From Eucommia ulmoides (taxonomy: Eukaryota > Streptophyta > Magnoliopsida > Garryales > Eucommiaceae): a stretch of DNA of 64,000 nt. Every line of letters begins with the position of its first letter. Position 1 is the stretch's first letter. Positions 34,871-45,619 of this stretch are shown here, in pieces. The position numbers and the translations under genes are program-made. The DNA lies in NCBI GenBank assembly GCA_016647705.1, contig CM028333.1, forward strand, positions 13,661,616 through 13,725,615. The letters are read 5' to 3'. The notes under the pieces were generated by a model, which did no database searches, was not told the DNA's origin, and saw only the letters and a list, made by a program, of their open reading frames with translations.

Positions 34871-36010
34871 CACAGAAATAATGTAAATATGGTATTGTCC
34901 AAATACCTGTATTGCTTTGCCTATCAAGTGCCTGCCACTCAGAGTGACTCTGTCGGCCATGTGTAGAGCTAGTCAAGCCACCCATCCCTTTCCCAAAACA
35001 AAAGTCTGTTTCTCTCTCCTCTCTCTTGTTCTTGAACAAATGATGATCATCATATCCCCCCTCCTAGCTGCTGCTGCCATTGCCATCCCCCACTCACATG
35101 GAGCAGATATGCCTGTGTGCAGTACCTGGAGAGAGAAAGAGAGAGGAACTTTTTGCATTTAAATGAGTCTTGTGGTCCCTCCATCTGAGTATGCTGAAAA
35201 TGGGATGATTCTTTGCCTTTTGATTTGATAACTCTTTTTCATTTTCTGTGTTTCTTGTTGTTCTGTGTTTTTTTGGTCTTTTGATCCATCAATTTCTTGC
35301 TGGAAGAGGAAGACCCTCTCTCAAGAGAGAAGAGAGGATCTTTTACCAAATAAAAACAGAACTTATTATTGTCATGGAGGATGAATTTCATATTATCAAT
35401 TATAACACGTTTTTTTTTTTTTTTTTTTGAAATCTAAAACTTTCACGAGAGAGGCTAGACGATATCCACTGGGCTAATATTTTATTTTATTTTTCTATTT
35501 TAGACTCAAATTTATTGTTTAATGCTTTTCAACCTATGTTTTAAGACGTAGTTGATATTAACATAAAAATTTAAGGATAAGTTTAATCAAACACGTCACT
35601 TTCCAAAAAATAATAACAAAAAGATTAAAAAATTAATAACAGAGAGATAATGAAACGTTTTGAGGAATTAAAGGGAGAGAGAACACATTAATTTCTAAAA
35701 ATATGAATGCTCGTTAAGTAGGCAAATATATAGTTTTCATATTTATCAATAATTATTTAAAGTAATAAATTTTTTAAAAAATTAATTAATTTAATTTAAG
35801 TTTTTTTAAATAGTTTCTCAAAATATAGAGACAAAATTATAGGTAAAAATATAATTTTTAAATTTAGAAAAGTTTATTATTTAGTCTCCCAAAGATAGGG
35901 AAACTATAAAAAAGACTTCAATTACTTTAATTAAGTTTTCAGTCATCAAATTTTTTTTAGGAAATAGTCGTTATTCTTTTACCATCATTTTTAACTAATT
36001 TACATAAAAT
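34871..36010. other. Gene-free stretch
   Basis: Short frames at 34917-35162 and 35248-35430 show no family features. A T tract (35411-35428) is present. AT-rich thereafter. Confidence 0.4.
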
Positions 36011-36520
36011 ATCATTCTGTGAGATATATCAACATTTCACTCAATATTCATTTATGTTTGAATGTTAACTTAATATTTCATAATAATATTTCACTTTATA
36101 TTCACTCAATATTAACTCAAATATTTCAGAACAAATATTTCACCCAATGTTCACTTAATATTACACTTAAATATTTCATTCAATATTCACTCAATATTAA
36201 CTCAAATATTTTAGAACAAATATTTCACCCAATGTTCACTTAATATTACACTTAAATATTTCAAAATAATATTTCACTTAATGTTCATTCAACATATACT
36301 TTTCTGTGAATATTTACTCAATTTTTCAGAACAAATAAAAAACATTGAAAAAATCACATTATGAACATATACTTTTATATGAATGTCCACTCAATATTTC
36401 AGAACAAATCATAAATATCGAAAAAATCCTAAGATCAACGAAAATAAATCAGTGTGAATATTCACCAAATCACAGTCCAGTATGAACATTCGCAAAGAAT
36501 CCACAAAAATCAATAAAAAT
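36011..36520. repeat. Tandem repeats with TTCACT/ATATTTCA words
   Basis: Unit 36099-36177 is repeated almost exactly at 36184-36262 (period 85 bp). Shorter, weaker copies extend to about 36520. It shares the TTCACT word with the array at 32031-33235. Confidence 0.65.
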
Positions 36521-36675
36521 TAACATGAACATTTACAGATCTAGAATTTTCTAGATCTGAGAGAGACAGAGATAGAGACAGAGCGGCGAACGGCGAGCAC
36601 AATGAGCACGGTGATGAACTCAATACTTTTCAGATATGGGAATTCCATATCTTAAAATTAGATATGAATTTCCCA

Positions 36676-36707
<32 letters not shown>

Positions 36708-36794
36708 CACAACGAACTTGGACGCTGGCGGTTTGGTTCTAGATAACGGCCGGACCGTGACGATTTGGATGGACGGTTAAAGGGTGGACGCAAT

Positions 36795-37038
36795 GAATGC
36801 TAAATTAAACTGGAGCGATGAGTGCTCTTTGTTTGCTTTAAGACTGGAATGTAGCCTATTAAACTTCTGAGTAAGATCTTGAAGAATTTCTTGATAGTGA
36901 GTTAATGTCTGAGAAAAAATTTCAGATCCTCCTAATGACATCCAAGCTTGTATTTGGTAGTTGACTTGTTGAAGCTATTTCAGTAATTGATCTATTCCAG
37001 ATTCAAGGTCATTGTCATTGCTATTATCAACAGGGAAG
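36795..37038 (-). pseudogene. GOS11-like Golgi SNARE gene fragment
   Basis: Reading down from 37038 gives NDNDLESGIDQLLK, a TAG stop at 36977-36975, then LQQVNYQIQAWMSLGGSEIF and SQTLTHYQEILQDLTQKFNR, ending near SSLKANKEHSSL. Arabidopsis GOS11 (Golgi SNAP receptor 1-1, a Qb v-SNARE in Golgi traffic) carries the same block in its N-terminal half. No start, SNARE motif or membrane anchor is present. The stop sits where the functional protein has Arg-Gln. It is a captured or retroposed fragment, not a gene. Confidence 0.75.
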
Positions 37039-37225
37039 AGAAAGATGGAGATGGCGGCAGAAAATGAAGAGGACAATTAGGGAAAGAAACTAGGGCTATA
37101 CAAGGCATAAACGTGTGTTCATTAATTTGGTCAACGGTCAAAAGACTTTACACTAATAATGATTCATAAAAAGACTATGTGCGAATAGTGAATATTCACG
37201 TTCGGCATCTATGTGTGTATGTTTG

Positions 37226-38699
37226 TGTACGCGCGAGGATTCACAACCATCGTCCTCGCGGAAATGACTATTCGCAAGTATACGATATCTAGTTTTAATA
37301 TAATGGATCTTGTAAGATCGGATATCGTTCCATTGGGAATGGCGGGTAATTCGGTTGAGTATTGCGATTTAAATAGTTTCATATTATCTCGACTAATCAA
37401 ATTTTGTTTGTTTTATATTTAATATACTAAGATAAACGAAAACTATGAGGTTAGTTCTAATTACACTAATTACTTAGGTATTGATTTCTTTCACATAATG
37501 TATAATCGACGTCATTAAGATAACTCCTCCGCTACTTCTCCCGAGTGTAAGACGGGAGATTACACGACTTCGTGTCAACGAAGAAGTCCCCTTCAACGCC
37601 TTTATGACCCTAGGTCCCGTGAGTCTTTAGCCAACGTCATGGATTGCATACGTTCTAACGCCCTCCCGGGTCGTTAGAACGTCACGTTGTATTTACCCTA
37701 ATCCGAATCCGAGATTACCTCTCCTGAGTATCAAACCCCGTATTCTCGGTTTATCAATACAAGCATAATATCAAGAATAATGGTAAACACAATCGGATTT
37801 AGACAAAAAACACATTAAAGTAACATTTATTCATTCAACTTAACAATTACATGATTTCAACTACACCTAAGTAACATTTAACTAATACTATAAGATCTTA
37901 GCCATATACCATACAAAATAAGAGGGATTCAACATTCTTACATATGAAAAAGTGATTACAAAGATAAAAAGAAGAGAGAAACAATCAAATCTGGAAGTAA
38001 AACGGTTCACTGTCGCTAATGAACGATCCGCAAGTGATCCTTCTTTGTCCGAATGATGAACCTCTTTCTTGATCCTCAAAATATAGCTTAAGAGCTCTCT
38101 ACTAGGGTTAGGGTTCTTCAACAACTGGTTTCAGACGTGGGAAAGGGGTATATATAGGCTTAGGGGTTCAAAAATATCTAAACAGATATTTTGGGCTGTT
38201 CTGTGAATTCTGCCTAAGTGGTAGAATCTTCGCCTAGGTGGAGTTTAAGTCGGTTAGAATTCCGCCTAAGTGATGGTTTCTTCGCCTAGGTGGAGAACTA
38301 ACTTCTTGGTCCCCTTTCTTTCTAATGGAATTCCGCCTAGGCGGATTTACAGCAGTACAGCTCTTCCAGCAGTTCAGCACTTTCAGCGTTCTGATGGATT
38401 TCCGCCTAGGCGGTGGAAACTTCACCTAGGCGGATTTCAATACTTCAGCCCTTGCAACCTTCTGACGGATTTCCGCCTAGGCGGTGGATACTTCGCCTAG
38501 GCGGAATTGCGCTGTTCTTTGAAACCTCTTTTTTCATCTTTTTTGCTACCATTTTCTCCACCATTTCGCTCAGTTTGCCGATTGTTTACGTCCCTACTCC
38601 TGACTAATAAAAACAGCTAAAAAGATATTCAAACTTCAATAAAATACTAAAAAACTGACAAATTCAGTTTAGAATTAGATATGTATTTTACACCTATCA
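37226..38699 (-). mobile_element. Solo LTR, 1474 bp, with 5-bp target duplication
   Basis: Identical GTTTG flanks (37221-37225 and 38700-38704). The element starts TGTACGCGCGAGG and ends ACACCTATCA on the plus strand. A TATA box CCTATATATACCCC on the minus strand (about 38144-38157) sets its orientation. Upstream of it in that sense is the palindrome array listed next. No internal coding domain remains. Confidence 0.85.
38207..38510. repeat. Array of nine CCGCCTAGGCGG palindromes
   Basis: Perfect 12-mers sit at 38333-38344, 38402-38413 and 38473-38484. Near copies (CACCTAGGCGG, CGCCTAGGTGG, CGCCTAAGTGG types) make nine in all, arranged mostly as pairs about 21 bp apart, each pair being TTCCGCC...then...TTCGCC. 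It lies in the presumed U3 of the solo LTR. Confidence 0.85.
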
Positions 38700-38885
38700 G
38701 TTTGCATCATATATTCTGATTGGATATATATTTTATAATTCTTCACAGAATTTTTATAATTTGGTTTTACTGTTCATACATAGTTAAGTAATGTTCACAT
38801 ATATATTATTTATCTATTATTAATTTTATTTCATGATTATTTAAGTATATATTTTGAAATTTCAGTCATTATCACCAATAGTTAT

Positions 38886-39466
38886 TGTTGAAGGTAAATT
38901 AGGTCGTCTCTCCACATCTCCCCGCCAAAGACCTACATGTGGACGGAATGTCAGACCTGGCGGTGACTAGGTTGTTGGTCTGGCACTCCGAACAAATCCC
39001 TTGGTCGGTCAACTTTTGGGCGGTCATGTTCTGGTCAGCAATGTTTGAGTCAACAATGTTCTAGCCAGTCAATTTTTGGTCGGCTGTCTTCTGGTTGGTA
39101 GTTTTTGGTCGGTGTCCAAACAATGTGTCCGGCCAGTTCCCCTCACTTTTTATGCAACGACCCATAGATTTCTTCTAAGAGGCTAAAAGCTTAGGGCCAA
39201 AGATTTAATCCCTTCACACGCCCCTTTATTGGCCACACGCCGTGTTAATGTAATAAAACGAGCTTAGACCCCTTAATCTTTTAACCGCTAATCAGGCTTC
39301 TCACCTACAAAAGCCAAAGTGAATAGCGACATAAAGATAATGCTCATTTATGTATTTGAAGTATCTTTAAAATCTTTTCCCCCTCGAGTTCTTACACTCA
39401 CGCCGGAAGAGTTTCACCGGGCACTCCTCCGGTAGGTCCTGTGCAAGTACTAACTGATCGTTCACA
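38886..39466. mobile_element. Probable solo LTR, 581 bp
   Basis: Bounded by TGTTGAAGG and GTTCACA with flanks GTTAT (38881-38885) and GTTTT (39467-39471), 4 of 5 matching. GC-richer than its surroundings. It contains repeated GGTCGGTC/GGTCAGCAATG words at 38990-39130, and near its end CACGCCGGAAGAGTTTCACC, typical of gypsy-type LTR 3' ends. Confidence 0.6.
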
Positions 39467-40190
39467 GTTTTATACGAAAAGTATACTTTTAGTTTATAAT
39501 TTTGATAGTCTTTTTATCATTTCTTAATGAGTAATAATACAATTTATTATTTTTACAAGAATAAAGTCAAAAATAAAAAAAATACAAAATGGCAAAAAAT
39601 ATTCAAAGATGACGAAAATAGAGCGAAATTGCAATCCGACCCAAACCTTTACAAATAAAATAAAATGAGCATTTAAAGAGCATTTTATGGAAAGCAACAA
39701 GCCAATTCTATAGCAGTAGCAGTTTTTTGACAAAAAGGGCATTAAACATTAAAGGCTCTTAAAAGGAATTGATGGGAATTAAGGGGAAATGAAGAAAATT
39801 AAATGGGATATTTTTGGAAGTGGCCACTTGGCATTACCACTTGAGCATTCTAGGGAGTTGCTGCCGAAACTGTTTGGGAACTTTCTCATGGGTGATCTCG
39901 AATATTTATGTAGAAGGACAACTACCATGGACGACTAAGTTCATAATCCGGGTTAAATGGTATTTGTTTTAAGATTTTCGTAATATAATTTTAATTTCTT
40001 ATTCTATTTTATATGTGTATAAGATTGTATAACAAGGAATATATGTTTTACATTGTTATTTGAATCAATTCTTATTTTTATCATTTTATAAATGTTAGAA
40101 ATAATTTATTGGTACTTTTGGGTTAGATTTAATACCTGTGATTTAGATCTAACTGTTATACAATCCGTTTTCAATGGAATCGATATGGTT
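39467..40190. other. Gene-free stretch
   Basis: AT-rich. No frame with a recognisable product. Confidence 0.4.
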
Positions 40191-40194
40191 TAAT

Positions 40195-40700
40195 ATGATA
40201 GATTATACTTAGGGATTGATTCATCGTAAATTAGTAGAAATCGAATCCCGAAGATAATCCATACCAATTAAATGGTTGATTAATCGATGTATTTGATAGG
40301 ATGAATTATACTTAGGAATTGATTTGCCATAGATTAGGAACTGAATTCCGAAGATAGTTCATACCGATTAAATAATCAAACTTTCGTTGTAATTAAATTA
40401 CTTCATTATACACAGAATCAAAATAGATAAAGAAGGAAAACGTATTAGGATAATCGAAAGACGAATACATGCCTTCAACCCGGTTATTTAACATTTATTA
40501 TTTTTAATTAATTAAAATTTTCTACTTTTATAATTAAAAATCCAAAAATCAATTTCTATTAAATTCAACCAAAAAGTAAGAAAAAAATTTAATAATTACA
40601 ATTCAATCCCTGTAGTTCGACACCCATATTTAAATATTATACTACGATATATTTTTTGTACTTAAATTGGGTATTAAATTTGAACGATCACCAGCTTGGA
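40195..40700. repeat. Tandem duplication, possibly in an LTR fragment
   Basis: Units 40195-40294 and 40295-40380 both read GAT-ATTATACTTAGG-ATTGATT...CGAAGATA-T-CATACC. Farther on, CAATCCCTGTAGTTCGACACCC (40604-40625) resembles a motif common near the 3' end of plant gypsy LTRs. Confidence 0.45.
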
Positions 40701-43520
40701 GTTAAGATCAGACCGGACGCAGGACAACTTTGAACTTATGAATCTTCAAGGACAATCAACCAAAGATGACTAGATTTAGAACAAATCATCTCCACCTCAG
40801 CATGGAAGATCCACGTAAACTTTGACTAGACCAACTGAGGGTGTTAACCAATTTTCGATACTAACAGTTACATTGTGTGTTTGTGTTACATAAAACATGA
40901 ACTGCTCATAAATTAGGGTATATGTCTTCCGCAAAGTACACAATCATAACCCTTATATTTTTTTTAGATGTTTAATATTATATTTGTTGTTTATTATATG
41001 TGGAAATTATTTTTTTGTTAACAACGTTTAATAAGAAAAATTATTAAATTCTGCAGATCTTTCGAGGAGTATTTTGGTCATTTATTTTTTAACCCTTTTA
41101 AAATTGTAATTAAATAGTTCAAAAAGTCGAGTCAATGAGATTAATTGGGTTAACCGCAAATAATTGGTATTAATTACTAATTTGGTCTTTAATTTAGGTC
41201 GGCCTACTAATTTTTTCTAAATTTAAAGTCATTGGTTTTTTAGGTCAATTGTACTCCCAAACTAATCCTTAGACAAAATGACTATAATTGAGTCATGTTG
41301 GCAGACAGAGCATAACTTTTTGCTGTACAAATAAAACTATTGACTCTTATTACAACATATAATTCTATGAAGCAATCTCAAATTGGTAACCTTTGAGGAC
41401 CTCTATTAGCCACCCCCTCCTCTAAAAAGTCCAAGTGATTGTCAAAATCAATTGCATCTAATGCTCAATTTTGGTTGGTCAAGATTTGAGTATCATGTTA
41501 TCACATCCATTACACTATATAATTATACCCAACCTTTTTCCCTATTTAAAAGAATTTTGAATAATTTACTTATTTTCTTTCCTATATTTTTCAATTGAGA
41601 TGATGATATGAAGTTGTAAAAAGTTGATGTTTTGTTTTTAGATATGGAGGGTATTTTGGTAATTTTGGCTAATAACTTTTTCCACGGTAGACCATTTTTT
41701 AAGTACCAAAAATTTATAATTCTTTTACCGTGTAATGAATTTTTTTTGTCCATAAGAAGACAACAAAAATTGTCCCCACAATACCAAATCAAATCCAACT
41801 AAATTTTGAGATTCTTTTGCCCCCTGCCCCATCTAACAAATGATGTTTACATTTAAGAAAAGAAAAAGTTATATTATATTATTGGTGTGTTTGTGTGCCT
41901 TGTATTTTCGGTGTCAATCAAAAGTTCTAAGAGAATTTTGGCAAAATAATGACTAGGAGATATGTGTTGGTACTTGCCTAGGCCTTCCTTTTGGTATTTA
42001 TAGGAGATGAACGAATTGGTATCCCATAAATACTGCAAATTTAGTGGGATATGGAATAATGAGTCGTTACTTCAAAATCGTAATCTCTTCTTTCATAATT
42101 AGATAACTGTTGTGATGGTTCCCATGCAAAAATCTCAGTGACCGAGCATGTCTCGGGGTCCACGACCATGCTTGGGATAGTTAAGTGGAGGTTCTCAGCT
42201 TCTTGTCCCTAGCCGAAATGACAAGTGTTTAGTCTATGGCTCGGGTGTAGTAGGGCTAAGTGTCAAGTCCATGGTAGAGCTCTTCGAACATCTAGGCCCC
42301 TTTGGCTATTGTCTCAGTTCCAAAATTTTGAAGAGTAATTTGGAATTATTTCTTGAATTTCATGAAGAAAAAAAATATGTTGATTCCTATTTACTCCCAC
42401 AAAAATATTCTCACTGTCATTCCGCCAACTGTCACCACTTTCCGGCCACCATACGTTTAGAAAAAGAAAAACGGAAAACACTAAATTAAACGCCATTTTA
42501 TTTGGCGGTCTAAGTCTTCCTTTGTGGTCTGTCTGTCAATGATTGTGCTCGGCATCATCTGGCGAAGACGATAGCTCAGCCTAGGTCTTCTCAAAATTCC
42601 CCAGGCCGCCAATTAGCAACTTTGGAAAGTCAATTAATCTATTTGCAACTTTAGGGGTCAATAGTGTAATTTATCTCGAGTTTTGAAAATGAGGGCAAAG
42701 CATCCACACCAACCAAGCGGCATGTCCTCTGTTCACAATCACATGCCCACTTTGAATGGACTGCCATCATGCCCCACTCTCCTCTCTCCCTCATTTTATT
42801 TAGTATACTACAAGTATTCCCATACCATTAATCTCGTTTTGACGGTCTTTCCTAATAAATGGGGGGTGACAATCCGGTCCTATGAGGGCCCGTGTCTTTA
42901 AAGAAAGAAAAAAAATCAATAGAATCCAACCATTGAAAAGTCGGAGAGATCTCAAATTATAATTAAGTTCATAGAGGACCCAGTTTGGTAATTTTAAATA
43001 TTTTAGGACCCACAAATATCTTCATACTACTAATCTCGTTCGGAGTATGTGATAGTCTTTTGTATTAAATATTTTTTCACATATTCGAACCGTTAAATTT
43101 ACAGTAATACCCTCTCTTTCTCTCTCCCTCTCCTGTCATGACTTATGTGGATGTAATTAATGTACTTCTGTCACATCCTTATTACATATTTCAGTCAGCA
43201 TAGGTGCCAGATGGCAGTCTACTGACACCCCCACCCTAAAAATAAAAATAAAAAAAATTGATTTTCTGATTTTTAATCAGACCAGAAAACAGAGTACTAT
43301 CAACCACAGGGTACAAACCAGACCTGCCCCAAATGTACAAAACATCAGTTATGCAGGTTTCATTGGGTATCTCTGATAAGTGGACCCACTACAAATTTAG
43401 GCCGTGGGCCTTCTGGATATAAATTTTTGGGCCACAATGAAATAAAAAATTTATGATGGGCCTTCACATCACGGAGTGGGCCTAGTGCTTGCTTGTTCAA
43501 CCCATTTTTGGGAAAAATGA
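40701..43520. other. Gene-free stretch
   Basis: No coding, RNA or clear terminal-repeat feature. Two patches (42798-42860 and 43020-43060) resemble part of the SINE body (AGTATTCCCATACCATTAATCTCG). Confidence 0.35.
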
Positions 43521-43524
43521 TATT

Positions 43525-44097
43525 TAGCATTTTGCTTCCCTGTCATTTTACATAAAATTATAAATCTCCCCTATCATTTAATAAATACCGGTCATATCCT
43601 CCTATTATTTTTAAACCAATAGCCTTTAGCTTCTCACTAGGTTAGAAATTACTGTCATGGTAATTTTACCCTCAATAATTTAAAAGTAATTAAATATTAA
43701 AATTTAAAATACATAAATATCCCTTCAATTTTTTATTTTTTTTCCCGTTATAGCTTTCTTCTTTATCTTTTTACTCTAACCTCTCTATTTAAAAAAATAT
43801 TTTTTTTCAACCCCTTCTTTTTTAACAAATTAAAAAAAATAAAAAAATGATGGGGTTGGCGGGAATGGGTGGGTTGGGGATAAATATAAATTTCCCAAAA
43901 AATTGGGAGTAAATAATATCTTTATTAAAAATATGGGTGTTAGTGAATTTTTTTTAAAAAATAAAAGAATGAAAAAATATTTTTTTAAATAAGATAAGGA
44001 TATTTATGTCTTTTTCCTAGAAAAAATAAAAGAGTTAAAAGAGTTAACTTGTATTTTTCAAATGATAAAGAAAGTTTGAGGTAATATTTCTTACGAC
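43525..44097. mobile_element. Possible MITE with CCTATCATTT termini
   Basis: The left CTCCCCTATCATTTAATAAA is mirrored by a reversed right end CTTTCTTTATCATTTGAAAA. Length about 570 bp, AT-rich, non-coding. Related to 33710-34665. Confidence 0.35.
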
Positions 44098-45598
44098 TTA
44101 AATCTTTTATTTATTTTTTACATTATATAGTTTATTTTTTTATATTTAAATTTATTTTCACTTTATTCCTCCATACTTTAAAAATATACACTTTACATCT
44201 TTACAGTTTGTACTGAAATGTAAAAAATTATACATTGTAACAAATTCTTTAATGACATTTGGCTATCAAGTGTTACCTTGGTAAATTCTTTAGTGCCCCT
44301 TTTTTAGACTAAGAACTATGAAGACAAAAACGCGTGTCGTGTTCGATACAGGTATGATATGAGGATGCAGTAAATTAAAAAAAAATCTAGATAAGGATAC
44401 ACCTAAGAAAGGTCACCCCCAACAAATTTCACGAATAAATTATTACATAAAAACAATAAATGAATAAAAAACTTACACTAATATTACATAATTTTTTAAA
44501 TTATCAACCGAGCATTTTCAAGAACTTAATTGCAACCACATTCAAAAATAAATCTTAAGAGTATTATCAACCATTCCTTTAAGTTTGGCAGCAAAATAAC
44601 AAAAATAAACAATAAGTTTCATACAAAACAACAAAAAATATCTCCCACTTGAAAACATTGCACACTTCTAGTTGACTTTTCTTCATTCCTCCAAATTAGA
44701 AAAGTATTTTTCATATGCTTTTTTCTTTGACTTTAAATTTTAGCAGCTTCATGGTGGGATTGATGACCACCTTTACTCGAGTGGGATATTGATACATCTT
44801 TAATATGTCAGAATATGCCTCCGATATGTATCCAATATGTCAGAATACGCGATAAAGAATATGTATCCAATATGTGTTTGTTGACTGTCGTGTACAACAA
44901 ATGTATGTATATATTCGGCACGAAGATAAGTTAAGAACTGTTTCAACTAAGTTAAGAATTGTTTTACTGTTTGACGACATTTTTCTAGTATGATTGTTAA
45001 TCTTAACCCTAAATCCATCCCAAGTTTAGATTGTTAGTTCGGTCCACACTTTGAGGACATCCTCATTTTTTTTTGTGTTTTTTTTTTTTTTTTAAAAAAC
45101 CCACAAATTAACATGGTCCAATGCATACACATGTATCTTGAGGGGCTAAAACAATTAGCAGACAACACAGTACAATGCTCTTCCCAATCAAAAAACAAGA
45201 GGTTAAAAAAATAAAATAATATATATATATATATATATTTGCTTTAGTTTAAAAAAAACAATAAATTATCTTTTATCACCCTCTATTTTATTTAATTATC
45301 ATTTTATTCTCTCTATTTTAAAAATTAACATTTTAACTATTTTCACTTTTGAAGAAAGCAGAAAACTAATGTTTTCTATTTAAATTAGTGGGACAATTTC
45401 AACTATTTCTTCCAAAAATTGGATGAAAAATTTATTTTCATCAATTTTTAAATATTTTTTTTTAATTTAAATTGAATTTTTTTTTTTACTCTGTTTAAAA
45501 GTAGACGTAAGTAAAATATTATTTTTTAAAGTGAAAAGAATAAAATGATAATTAAACAAAGTGAAGAGAATAAAAGCAATCTACCCAAAATATATATT
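44098..45598. other. Gene-free AT-rich stretch
   Basis: Repeated ATATGTATCCAATATGT words near 44820-44880. Otherwise nothing recognised. Confidence 0.35.
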
Positions 45599-45619
45599 GG
45601 GGGGGGGGGGGGGGGGGGG
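45599..45619 (+). repeat. Poly-G tract, 21 bases
   Basis: Twenty-one consecutive G residues on the plus strand, between TATATATT and TGTAATATT. Confidence 0.95.

Noticed and set aside
34917-35162. Overlapping frames of 60-90 codons on both strands
   Set aside because: No family resemblance, no splice context, near low-complexity sequence.
38207-38510. CRISPR-like array
   Set aside because: Repeats are short palindromes with irregular spacing in a plant LTR; no repeat-spacer regularity or cas genes.
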